From Oscillibacter sp. PC13 (GTDB lineage: Bacteria > Bacillota > Clostridia > Oscillospirales > Oscillospiraceae): 64,000 bases of DNA. This document shows positions 52,081-59,758 of this stretch, one piece after another; positions within the stretch are counted from its first letter, which is position 1; the number at the start of each line of letters is the position of its first letter. The translations under genes and the position numbers were made by a program. The notes under the pieces were generated by a model that saw only the letters and a list, made by a program, of their open reading frames with translations, was not told the DNA's origin and did not search any database. The stretch is taken from positions 1 to 64,000 of the forward strand of contig NZ_FOXE01000013.1 in NCBI RefSeq assembly GCF_900115635.1, in the 5' to 3' direction.

Positions 52081-53439
52081 ATGGCATTTGAAGGTCTCAC
52101 TGAAAAACTGAATGCAACGTTCAAAAAGCTCCGGGGCAAGGGCCGTCTGACAGAAAATGACGTTCGGGAGGCCATGCGGGAAGTCCGTCTCGCCCTTCTG
52201 GAAGCGGACGTTGGCTATAAGGTGGTCAAGGAATTTGTGTCCAAGGTCACGGAGCGTGCCGTGGGCACCGACGTGCTGGACAGCCTGACCCCCGCTCAGC
52301 AGGTCATCAAAATCGTCAATGAGGAATTGACCAGCCTGATGGGCGGCGGTACCGCCAAGCTCTCCATGGCCAACAACGGCCCCACTGTGGTCATGATGGT
52401 GGGCCTGCAGGGCGCCGGCAAAACCACCACGACCGCGAAGCTGGCCGGGCTGATGCGAAAGCAGTATACAAAACGCCCCCTTCTGGCGGCTTGTGACGTC
52501 TACCGCCCCGCCGCGATTGAGCAGCTGAAGGTGGTGGGCGGCCAGCTGGATCTGCCGGTTTTTGAGCAGGGGCAGGGAGATCCGGTGGAAATCGCTCAAA
52601 ACGCCCTCCGCCACGCGAAGGATCACGGCAGCGATATGGTCTTCTTGGATACCGCAGGCCGCCTCCACGTGGACGAGACACTGATGGACGAGCTGAAGCG
52701 GATGAAGGCCGCCGTCCATCCCAATGAGATTTTGCTGGTGGTGGACGCCATGACCGGCCAGGATGCGGTGAACGCCGCGTCTGCCTTTGACGAGGCTCTT
52801 GGCATTGACGGCGTGATTCTCACCAAGCTGGACGGTGACGCCCGCGGCGGCGCCGCCCTCTCCATCCGGGCCTCCACTGGAAAACCCATCAAATTTGTGG
52901 GTACCGGCGAAAAGCTGGATATGATCGAGCCCTTCCATCCAGACCGCATGGCCTCCCGGATTCTCGGTATGGGCGATATGCTGTCCTTTATTGAAAAAGC
53001 CCAGCAGACGTATGATGAGAAGCAGGCGGCCAAGCTGCAGGAAAAGATGCGGAAAAACCGTCTCTCCCTGCAGGACTATTATGAGCAGCTTCAGCAGCTT
53101 CGTGGCATGGGAGATTTAAGCCAGCTGGCGGGTATGATGCCCGGCGGCATGGGGAAGCAGCTGCAGGGCGCCAGCATTGATGAAAAGGCGCTGGCCCATA
53201 CAGAAGCCATCATCCTCTCCATGACTCCGCTGGAGCGGGAAAATCCACAGATTCTGAATGCCAGCCGGAAGCGGCGGATTGCCGCAGGCTGCGGTCTGGA
53301 GGTCGTGGATGTGAATCGGCTGCTCAAGCAGTTTGATGCCATCCAGCAGCTGACAAAGCAATTCTCCCGGGGACGGATACCCCAGATGGGTGGCCGCGGC
53401 CCCATGTCCGGGTTTGGACGGAAAAAGCGGTTTAAATAA
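52081..53439 (+). CDS. ffh: Signal recognition particle protein Ffh
   Basis: 452 residues with an N domain, a GTPase G domain and an M domain. GTPase motifs: G1 GLQGAGKTTTTAKLAG near 107, the DTAGRLHVDE G3, TKLDGDARGG G4, and the M-domain methionine-rich helix with GMMPGGMGKQ, plus the RNA-binding SRKRRIAAGCG. It binds signal peptides on the ribosome and delivers them to FtsY, which is not in the window. It is the second gene of the ylxM operon. Confidence 0.98.
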   Translation: MAFEGLTEKLNATFKKLRGKGRLTENDVREAMREVRLALLEADVGYKVVKEFVSKVTERAVGTDVLDSLTPAQQVIKIVNEELTSLMGGGTAKLSMANNGPTVVMMVGLQGAGKTTTTAKLAGLMRKQYTKRPLLAACDVYRPAAIEQLKVVGGQLDLPVFEQGQGDPVEIAQNALRHAKDHGSDMVFLDTAGRLHVDETLMDELKRMKAAVHPNEILLVVDAMTGQDAVNAASAFDEALGIDGVILTKLDGDARGGAALSIRASTGKPIKFVGTGEKLDMIEPFHPDRMASRILGMGDMLSFIEKAQQTYDEKQAAKLQEKMRKNRLSLQDYYEQLQQLRGMGDLSQLAGMMPGGMGKQLQGASIDEKALAHTEAIILSMTPLERENPQILNASRKRRIAAGCGLEVVDVNRLLKQFDAIQQLTKQFSRGRIPQMGGRGPMSGFGRKKRFK

Positions 53440-53507
53440 TTTTGTATATAAGTGCACGGCATTTATAGAAATATTCGATTTTTTTAATTTTTTTGGAGGT
53501 AACAAAC

Positions 53508-53747
53508 ATGGTTAAAATCAGACTGCGCCGTATGGGCGCCAAGAAGGCTCCCTTCTATCGCGTTGTGGTTGCCGATTCCCGCTTCCCCCGGGACGGCCGT
53601 TTTATCGAGGAGCTTGGTACCTACAACCCTTGCGTGGCTCCTGCCGAGATCAAAATTGATACCGAGCGCGCCCAGGCCTGGATCAAGTCCGGTGCCCAGC
53701 CCACCGATACGGTCAGAGCTCTGCTGAAAAAAGTAGAAGTCCTCTGA
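53508..53747 (+). CDS. rpsP: 30S ribosomal protein S16
   Basis: 79 residues, standard length. [20 protein letters not shown] is the S16 N terminus, and [14 protein letters not shown] follows. GGAGGT precedes the chosen ATG by nine bases; a GTG/ATG further upstream is inside the Shine-Dalgarno. It lies 68 A+T-rich bases after ffh and 15 bases before khpA. Confidence 0.97.
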   Translation: MVKIRLRRMGAKKAPFYRVVVADSRFPRDGRFIEELGTYNPCVAPAEIKIDTERAQAWIKSGAQPTDTVRALLKKVEVL

Positions 53748-53762
53748 TTCGGAGGGCGGAGC

Positions 53763-53993
53763 ATGAAAGACTTGCTGCTCTACATCGCCAGAAACCTCGT
53801 GGATGATCCCGACGCCGTCTCTGTTACGGAAGTGCAGGGCGATCAGGAACTGACGTTGGAGCTGCGCGTCGCCCCCGACGACATGGGCAAGGTCATCGGC
53901 CGTCAGGGTCGCATCGCAAAGGAGATCCGGACCGTGATCCGCTCCTATGCCCAGCGTACCGGCGTAAAGGTTTCCGTCGATATTGTAGACTAA
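53763..53993 (+). CDS. khpA: KH-domain RNA-binding protein KhpA (YlqC)
   Basis: 76 residues, one type II KH domain with the GxxG loop in GKVIGRQGRIAKEIRTVI. KhpA forms a dimer with KhpB/EloR and binds many small RNAs. It usually lies between rpsP and rimM, as here, except that an extra gene and a terminator intervene before rimM. Confidence 0.95.
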   Translation: MKDLLLYIARNLVDDPDAVSVTEVQGDQELTLELRVAPDDMGKVIGRQGRIAKEIRTVIRSYAQRTGVKVSVDIVD

Positions 53994-54025
53994 AAAGAAG
54001 CGGTGCAGCTGCACCGCTTCTTTTT
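53992..54025 (+). terminator. Terminator after khpA
   Basis: A perfect 17-bp inverted repeat (53992-54008 and 54009-54025) around AAGAAGCGGTGCAG with a T5 end. It separates the ffh-rpsP-khpA transcript from the rimM block. Between it and 54204 I see no gene. Confidence 0.85.
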
Positions 54026-54204
54026 CTCACTCTACCGCTATAAAATCCATATTCCCAGCCGGAGTATGCTCACAGTACAACCCGGCTCATGGTGTAATCA
54101 TCTGCCCCAGAGATAGGAATATGCGCCTAATCTCCGCAGGGCTGCGTCCATTCTTTGCATTCTGTTTGCTTCAAAATCCCATACCTGTGCTCAAAAAGCA
54201 CCTC

Positions 54205-54233
54205 TTGTCCTTCTGGACAAAGTACGCTATAAT
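54205..54233 (+). promoter_or_regulatory. Promoter of the HEPN-like gene and rimM-trmD
   Basis: TTGTCC (54205-54210), 17-base spacer, TATAAT (54228-54233), 60 bases before the chosen ATG at 54294. Confidence 0.7.
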
Positions 54234-54293
54234 GTCCGCAGTATTATGGTGGTTTGTACCGCTCTCGCCAAAGTTGTCAGGGGGAATCTCTCT

Positions 54294-54977
54294 ATGGCCC
54301 GGCTTTTCACCAACAGTTTCACCTTTGCCGAAATCGCCGTAAAACATTTCTTGAGCGGTGAAGAGGCCTACCAAAAGCTCCTCCCTCTCTTCTCTCAGGA
54401 GGATGTGGATGCCATGTATCAGCGCAGCCTTCTCGAAATGCCTGCGGAACAGGAGTTCAGCATTTCCATTTGCTTTTCTGCCATGGCACTGGAGGCATTC
54501 ATCTATGATTACGCCGCCCGAAATCTAGGGGACGGCTATGTCTCCAAGTATCTGGACAAGCTGGATCTGACCTCCAAGTGGCTGGTGATTCCCCGGCTTA
54601 TCACCGGTTCTGTCATCGATCCCGGCTGTCGGGCAATCAATTTGCTCCGGGAACTGGTTCAGGAGCGAAACCGCCTGGTCCACAGCAAATCCAAGGCAGT
54701 TTCCTTCACTCCGGAGTTTCTGGAATGGTTTGCAGAAACACAGTCGTATCTGCCGGAACGCCTGTCAGCGCTGAAAGGTCTTATGGCGGTCTATCATCTG
54801 GCTGCGCTGCTGGACGGTCTGGATGGCGAAGCGCACGCCCGGTTTTCCCTATCCATCGGCAGCTGCTACAATGCCGATAACCCCGCTGATTTTACCATGC
54901 ACGAGGACTGGGCTTCCATTTTTCCCCTGTTCCGCAGCCTTTCTAAGCAGAATCCGCCTCGCCGAACTACGAAATGA
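54294..54977 (+). CDS. HEPN-like protein of unknown function
   Basis: 227 residues, apparently all-helical and cytosolic. The middle contains FSAMALEAFIYDYAARNLGD and LRELVQERNRLVHSKSKAV. The RNRLVH run (R125, N126, H130) matches the RNxxxH signature of HEPN domains, found in RNases of toxin-antitoxin and abortive-infection systems and also in non-toxic relatives. I do not recognise a specific family, and no cognate MNT antitoxin gene is adjacent. Start at 54294 after AGGGGGAA. A 16-base gap to rimM and its own promoter suggest it drives rimM-trmD too. Confidence 0.7.
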   Translation: MARLFTNSFTFAEIAVKHFLSGEEAYQKLLPLFSQEDVDAMYQRSLLEMPAEQEFSISICFSAMALEAFIYDYAARNLGDGYVSKYLDKLDLTSKWLVIPRLITGSVIDPGCRAINLLRELVQERNRLVHSKSKAVSFTPEFLEWFAETQSYLPERLSALKGLMAVYHLAALLDGLDGEAHARFSLSIGSCYNADNPADFTMHEDWASIFPLFRSLSKQNPPRRTTK

Positions 54978-54993
54978 TAAGGAGACGATCTCC

Positions 54994-55500
54994 ATGAAAC
55001 TGGAACGTATTAAAATTGGCCGCATTGTCAACGCCCACGGTATCCGGGGAGAAGTCCGGGTTCAGCCCCGGGGCGGTGATCCGGCCTCTCTCACCCACTT
55101 CAAAACCTTTTTGCTGGACGGCCAGGCTGTCACCCCCACTGCCAACCATGTTCACAAGAGCTTGGTACTGATGAAGTTCCCCGGTGTGGACGATATGAAC
55201 ACCGCCCTGGCTCTGAAGGACAAGGACCTGTATATCCGCCGGGAAGACGCCAACCTGGAGGATGGCCAGTTCTTTGATGATGAGCTGCTGGGCCTCCGGG
55301 TTTTCGACGAGGAAACCGACGAGGAACTGGGGGAGCTGACGGCAGTGGAGAATTATCCGGCCCATCAGGTTTATACTGTCCGCGGCACGCACGAATACCT
55401 GATTCCTGCCGTGCCCGATGTGTTTATCAAATCTGTGGATATGGACGCGAACCGCATGACCGTCCATATTCTGGAGGGGATGGCCACGGATGCAGATTGA
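54994..55500 (+). CDS. rimM: 16S rRNA processing protein RimM
   Basis: 168 residues. It begins IKIGRIVNAHGIRGEVRVQP (RimM N domain) and has a PRC-barrel end with HEYLIPAVPDVFIKSVD. RimM assists assembly of the 30S head around S19 and 16S helix 33b. Start at 54994 after AAGGAG. It overlaps trmD by 11 bases, as usual in this operon. Confidence 0.96.
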   Translation: MKLERIKIGRIVNAHGIRGEVRVQPRGGDPASLTHFKTFLLDGQAVTPTANHVHKSLVLMKFPGVDDMNTALALKDKDLYIRREDANLEDGQFFDDELLGLRVFDEETDEELGELTAVENYPAHQVYTVRGTHEYLIPAVPDVFIKSVDMDANRMTVHILEGMATDAD

Positions 55501-56257
55501 TATTATGACGCTGTTCCCGGAGTCCGTGGATGCCATGCTGAACGTCAGCATTCTGGGCCGTGCCCAAGAGCGGGGATATATTGCCATCCGCACCCATCAG
55601 ATCCGGCAGTACACCACCAACAAGCAGATGCAGGTGGACGACTACCCCTACGGCGGAGGCCGCGGCGCCGTCATGCAGGCGGATCCGCTGTACCACTGCT
55701 GGGCGCACATTGTGGAAACCTATGGTCCTGGCCGCACGATTTTCATGTCCCCCTGCGGCCGGACCTTCAATCAGGAGGTGGCGAAGGAGCTGAAGGCACA
55801 GTATGACCATCTGATTCTCGTCTGCGGCCACTACGAGGGCATCGACCAGCGCTTTATCGACGAGTGTGTGGACGAGGAACTCTCCATGGGCGACTTTGTT
55901 CTCACCGGCGGAGAAATTCCTGCCATGGCGGTGGCGGATGCCGTATGCCGCATGGTCCCCGGCGTTCTGCCGGATGCCGAGTGCTTTCAGGAGGAATCCC
56001 ACTGGAACGGCCTGCTGGAGTATCCCCAGTACTCCCGCCCTGCGGAATGGCATGGCCGCCAGGTGCCGGAGATTCTGCTCTCCGGGGACCACGGCAAAGT
56101 GGCCGCCTGGCGGAAGAAGGAGAGCTATAAGCGCACCATCGTCCGCCGTCCGGATCTGTTTGCGCAGTTCGACGCCTCCCAGCTAACCACCAAGGCAGAG
56201 AAAAAAATTCTGGCGGAAGCACAGGCGGAGCTGGCGGAGGAAGCGCCCGAATCCTGA
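55490..56257 (+). CDS. trmD: tRNA (guanine-N1)-methyltransferase TrmD
   Basis: 255 residues. TrmD makes m1G37 in tRNAs with GGN anticodons, preventing frameshifts. The SPOUT trefoil-knot region is intact: FMSPCGRTFNQ, VCGHYEGIDQRFID and GDFVLTGGEIPAMAVADAVC. The C terminus is normal. The gene usually following, rplS, is missing here; a terminator and then copA follow. Confidence 0.97.
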   Translation: MQIDIMTLFPESVDAMLNVSILGRAQERGYIAIRTHQIRQYTTNKQMQVDDYPYGGGRGAVMQADPLYHCWAHIVETYGPGRTIFMSPCGRTFNQEVAKELKAQYDHLILVCGHYEGIDQRFIDECVDEELSMGDFVLTGGEIPAMAVADAVCRMVPGVLPDAECFQEESHWNGLLEYPQYSRPAEWHGRQVPEILLSGDHGKVAAWRKKESYKRTIVRRPDLFAQFDASQLTTKAEKKILAEAQAELAEEAPES

Positions 56258-56317
56258 TTGCCTTGTCTTTCGTTTTGAAAAAAAGCCCGGTTCTCCCGCC
56301 TTCAGGAGTCCGCAATC

Positions 56318-56363
56318 AAGAACCAGCCCCGTCCATTTAAAAAATGGACGGGGCTGGTTCTTT
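56318..56363 (+). terminator. Terminator after trmD
   Basis: A 21-bp stem (56318-56338 with 56342-56362) and TTT end. It separates trmD from the copper operon. Confidence 0.85.
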
Positions 56364-56454
56364 ATCAGGCGACAGCTCCGCATCTGTCCCTATGAGAATC
56401 CTCGTGGATTTTTGAAATTTTTCCGCTTCCCGGAGAACACTATAAAAAAGCCCC

Positions 56455-56483
56455 TTGACAAATACCCCCCAGGGGTATATATT
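56455..56483 (+). promoter_or_regulatory. Copper operon promoter
   Basis: Perfect TTGACA (56455-56460), 17-base spacer, TATATT (56478-56483). The whole spacer is occupied by the first CsoR-type operator, so repressor binding would block RNA polymerase directly. Confidence 0.85.
56461..56478 (+). promoter_or_regulatory. CsoR-type operator 1
   Basis: AATACCCCCCAGGGGTAT, an interrupted palindrome of the TACCCCnnnGGGGTA kind that matches known CsoR copper operators. It fills the -35/-10 spacer. Confidence 0.8.
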
Positions 56484-56494
56484 ACAGTTCAGAA

Positions 56495-56512
56495 AATACC
56501 CCCCAGGGGTAT
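56495..56512 (+). promoter_or_regulatory. CsoR-type operator 2
   Basis: An exact second copy of the 18-base operator, 34 bases (about three helical turns) downstream of the first, in the early transcribed region and 25 bases before the copA ATG. Confidence 0.8.
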
Positions 56513-56537
56513 CATCCTCTGGAGAACAGGAGGTCCC

Positions 56538-58787
56538 ATGCGGGAAGAAACATACGACATCTCCGGAATGCACTGCGCGGCGTGCAGCGCATCTGTGGAA
56601 AAGGTTACCCGGAAGCTGCCGGGTGTGGAGCGAAGCGAGGTCAATCTGACCACGGAGATCATGACCATCACCTATGATGAAACCCAGGTGACGCCGGAGC
56701 AGATTGTGGCCAAGGTGGAGAAAGCCGGCTTTGGCGCAGTTCTCCATAAGGAGCATCAGGAAGCTGCGGTGCCGGACACAAAGGACGCCGCGGAAGCAGA
56801 GTTGCGGCGAAAAAAATGGGAACTGGTGACAGCAGGAGCTTTCTCCCTGGTACTGCTGTATGTCTCCATGGGGCAGATGCTGCCCTTCGGATTGCCCGCC
56901 CTGCCTCTGCCGGATATTTTCTCCATGCACACCCATCCGGTGAACTTTGCAATTTTACAGCTGCTTCTGACCATTCCCGTGCTGTACTGCGGGCGGCATT
57001 TCTTTACCGGCGGCTTTAAGGCCCTGTCGAACCGGAACCCTAACATGGACTCCCTGGTGGCCATCGGCTCCGCCTGTTCCTTTGTGTACAGCGTGGTGAT
57101 GACCTTTCTCATCTCCGACGATCCCCACGCCTATGTCCACAATCTCTACTATGAGTCCGCCGCCGTGGTGCTGACGCTGGTATCCCTGGGGAAATTTCTG
57201 GAGAGCCGGAACATGCAAAAAACCAAGGGGGCTATTACCGCGCTGATGCAGCTGTCTCCGGACACTGCCATTTTGGCGGAGAGCGGCAAGGAGGTACCCA
57301 CCAAATCCCTGAAAACCGGCGATGTGGTGCTGGTGAAACCCGGTGCCCGGGTTCCCGCCGATGGTACGGTTTCCCAGGGGGAGAGCAGCGTCAACGAAGC
57401 TATGCTCACCGGGGAGAGCCTGCCTGTGGAAAAAACGGTTGGCAGCGAGGTCATCGGCGGGAGCGTGAACCTGAACGGTATCCTGTACGTCACCGTGACC
57501 CGCACTGGCGAGGATACCACCCTGGCCCGGATTATCCGCTTCGTGGAGGACGCCCAGGGACGGAAAGCACCCATCTCAAAGACGGCTGACAAAGTGGCCG
57601 GGATATTTGTTCCCACGGTCATCGCAATTGCCCTGCTGGCCGCCGCCGCCTGGGCAGTGGATGGACAGCCCTTTGCCTTTGTGCTGCGGGTATTCACCTC
57701 CGTGCTGGTAATTGCCTGCCCCTGCGCCCTTGGTCTGGCGACTCCCACCGCCATTATGGTGGGTACCGGACTCGGCGCACGCCACGGCATCCTGATTCGC
57801 TCCGGTGAAATTCTGGAAATCACCCACAGTGTGGACACTGTGGTTCTGGATAAAACCGGTACGGTGACAAAGGGAGAGCCTGCCGTAACGGAAATTCTTC
57901 CCCACCAGTGTGAAAAAGGTGTACTGTTGGAAACTGCCGCGGCAGTGGAGGCCGTCAGTGCTCACCCATTGGCAAACGCCATCTCTGCTTATGCAAAAGC
58001 CCATGGCTTTGACGGCAGCAAGCGCCCGGAGAGCTTTGAAAGCCTGTCCGGCCGGGGCCTGAAGGCCCAATTGGATGGGAAGACCGTGCTGGCAGGCAAC
58101 CGGAGGCTCTTGGAGGAATACGGCGTGGATGTCTCTCCCCTGCTGCTGAACGCGGATCGTCTGGCGGCGGAGGGGCAGACGCCCATGTACTTTGCAAGGG
58201 AAGGCGCGCTGCTGGGGCTTATCAGCATAGCAGATCCGGTAAAAGAGACCAGCGCCGATGCCGTCCGCCGGATGAAGGAGCAGGGTATTCATACAGTGCT
58301 CCTGACCGGGGACAACCAGGCGGCAGCCCGCCACATCGGCAGTCTGGTGGGTGCGGACGAGGTGATTGCCGAGGTGCTGCCCGAGGAGAAAGCCGGTGTC
58401 ATTCAGGACTTACAAGAGAAAGGCCGTACCGTGATGATGGTGGGTGACGGCATCAACGACGCCCCAGCCCTGACCCAGGCGGAAGTTGGCTGTGCCATCG
58501 GTAGCGGCAGCGACATCGCCATTGAGTCCGCTGACATCGTATTAATGCGGGACGATTTGGAGGACGTCAGCCGGGCCATCCGCCTAAGCCGCCTGACACT
58601 GCGGGATATCAAGCAGAACCTGTTCTGGGCCTTCTGCTACAACACCATCGGTATTCCCATTGCGGCCGGTTTGCTGTATCTTTTCGGCGGGCCGCTGCTC
58701 TCTCCCATGTTTGCCGGCGCTGCCATGTCTTTGAGTTCCGTATGCGTGGTGGGCAATGCTCTGCGGCTGGGGCACGCCAAACTGTAA
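56538..58787 (+). CDS. copA: Copper-translocating P-type ATPase
   Basis: 749-residue P1B-1 ATPase that exports Cu+. One N-terminal heavy-metal domain with GMHCAAC (C13, C16), eight membrane helices with the IACPCALGLATP CPC motif, an actuator TGES (MLTGESLPV), phosphorylation DKTGTVTKG, the SAHPLANAI HP motif, GDGINDAPAL hinge, and a C-terminal MSLSSVCVVGNALRL (MxxSS) copper site. Start at 56538 after ACAGGAGG; further upstream codons overlap the operators. First gene of the copA-csoR-copZ operon. Confidence 0.96.
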   Translation: MREETYDISGMHCAACSASVEKVTRKLPGVERSEVNLTTEIMTITYDETQVTPEQIVAKVEKAGFGAVLHKEHQEAAVPDTKDAAEAELRRKKWELVTAGAFSLVLLYVSMGQMLPFGLPALPLPDIFSMHTHPVNFAILQLLLTIPVLYCGRHFFTGGFKALSNRNPNMDSLVAIGSACSFVYSVVMTFLISDDPHAYVHNLYYESAAVVLTLVSLGKFLESRNMQKTKGAITALMQLSPDTAILAESGKEVPTKSLKTGDVVLVKPGARVPADGTVSQGESSVNEAMLTGESLPVEKTVGSEVIGGSVNLNGILYVTVTRTGEDTTLARIIRFVEDAQGRKAPISKTADKVAGIFVPTVIAIALLAAAAWAVDGQPFAFVLRVFTSVLVIACPCALGLATPTAIMVGTGLGARHGILIRSGEILEITHSVDTVVLDKTGTVTKGEPAVTEILPHQCEKGVLLETAAAVEAVSAHPLANAISAYAKAHGFDGSKRPESFESLSGRGLKAQLDGKTVLAGNRRLLEEYGVDVSPLLLNADRLAAEGQTPMYFAREGALLGLISIADPVKETSADAVRRMKEQGIHTVLLTGDNQAAARHIGSLVGADEVIAEVLPEEKAGVIQDLQEKGRTVMMVGDGINDAPALTQAEVGCAIGSGSDIAIESADIVLMRDDLEDVSRAIRLSRLTLRDIKQNLFWAFCYNTIGIPIAAGLLYLFGGPLLSPMFAGAAMSLSSVCVVGNALRLGHAKL

Positions 58788-58798
58788 AGGAGGATTTT

Positions 58799-59176
58799 AT
58801 GGCATCTCACGAGAAAAACCAGGATGGCAGTGCAGACGTGTTCGCCATCATGCAAACCCAACTGGGACTGACGCCGCAGGAGATTGGCGCCGACTGCTGC
58901 CGCCATAAGCACCGGGAGCAGCCGGAGGCAGACGCCCTGCTGCGGCGACTCAGCCGCATTGAAGGCCAAGTGCGGGGCGTCCGCGGCATGGTGGAAAAAG
59001 AGGCCTACTGCACGGATATTCTGGTGCAGGTCTCCGCCATCCAGTCGGCGCTGAACGCTTTTGCCCGGGAACTGCTGGGCAGTCATATCCGCACCTGTGT
59101 CGTGCAGGATATTCAAAACGGAAAGCTGGACGTGGTAGATGATTTGGTCTCCACCATTCAAAAAATGATGAAGTAA
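58799..59176 (+). CDS. csoR: CsoR-family copper-sensing repressor
   Basis: 125 residues, all-helical CsoR fold. The Cu+ ligands are in place: C71 (EAYCTDIL) and H96-x3-C100 (SHIRTC), and the helix with RLSRIEGQVRGVRGMVE. An N-terminal extension includes an unusual C33-C34-R-H36-K-H38 cluster. Copper binding releases DNA; the two operators before copA are the expected targets. It lies 11 bases after copA with AAGGAGG upstream. Confidence 0.95.
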   Translation: MASHEKNQDGSADVFAIMQTQLGLTPQEIGADCCRHKHREQPEADALLRRLSRIEGQVRGVRGMVEKEAYCTDILVQVSAIQSALNAFARELLGSHIRTCVVQDIQNGKLDVVDDLVSTIQKMMK

Positions 59177-59220
59177 ATTGACCCAATGCATATGAGAAAA
59201 TTAAAAGGAGGATTCTGAAC

Positions 59221-59415
59221 ATGACAACCATTTCTGTACCCGATATGATGTGTGAAAACTGTGTAAAGCGCATCACCAACGCCCTCTCCGCCGCGGAGTT
59301 GAACTTTACCGTCAGTCTGCCGGAAAAGACCGTTACCATCGACGGCTGCGAGCACTGCGTCAAGACGGCCATGGACGAGTTGGACGATTTGGGTTTTACT
59401 CCAAAAATTCAGTAA
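59221..59415 (+). CDS. copZ: CopZ-like heavy-metal-associated protein with two CxxC motifs
   Basis: 64-residue ferredoxin-like HMA domain, beginning TTISVPDMMCENCVKRI. C11/C14 form the metal site used by CopZ to hand Cu+ to CopA. A second pair, C43/C46 (DGCEHCVKT), lies after the third strand and is not usual for CopZ. AAAGGAGG upstream; 44 bases after csoR. The A-Met-Met before CxxC replaces the usual GMTC. Confidence 0.9.
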   Translation: MTTISVPDMMCENCVKRITNALSAAELNFTVSLPEKTVTIDGCEHCVKTAMDELDDLGFTPKIQ

Positions 59416-59445
59416 GAAGTTTGTAAAACGTGTCTTTTTCTTGAA

Positions 59446-59489
59446 AATCAGTCTGTATTTCCTTCTCAGGGTACAGACTGATTTTTTTG
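59446..59489 (+). terminator. Terminator of the copper operon
   Basis: AATCAGTCTGTA (59446-59457) pairs with 59472-59483, followed by a run of seven T, about 30 bases past the copZ stop. Confidence 0.9.
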
Positions 59490-59605
59490 TACATATCTTG
59501 TTATCACTTTGTTACTTTTCATTGAAGCATTCCACATTCTCCCAGTTTTTTCTTGTCAAATTTCGGTGAAAGTGGGGGACATAACACCTGTTTCTCACCA
59601 AAAAC

Positions 59606-59634
59606 TTGACAGAAGTGGGGCTATGGTGTATACT
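59606..59634 (+). promoter_or_regulatory. Promoter of the 3D-domain gene
   Basis: Perfect TTGACA (59606-59611), 17-base spacer, TATACT (59629-59634). The leader to the TTG start is about 115 bases. From 59490 to 59605 I see no gene; the leader has no pattern that I recognise as a ydaO or other riboswitch, but it holds a short upstream reading frame starting at 59698. Confidence 0.8.
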
Positions 59635-59758
59635 AACCCCAGTTTTTCGATTGGTAACAAAAGTTACAAGTTGTTTTTCTTTGGAGGATTCCCTGGTATG
59701 GTTCTTCCAAAAACCGGGAAAAATGAACTCGGAAAACCACTTACAGGAGGTATGTTTT

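Noticed and set aside
54823-54993. 57-residue upstream extension of rimM overlapping the HEPN-like gene
   Set aside because: The RimM family begins at the ATG at 54994, which has its own AAGGAG.
56461-56512. Direct repeat of 18 bases as a mobile-element or attachment-site trace
   Set aside because: The repeats are palindromic CsoR-type operators fitted to a promoter in front of copA, which explains them fully.
59490-59758. Possible c-di-AMP (ydaO) riboswitch before the 3D-domain gene
   Set aside because: Such riboswitches precede many wall hydrolases, but the conserved ydaO blocks are not visible, and the consensus promoter leaves only about 115 bases of leader.
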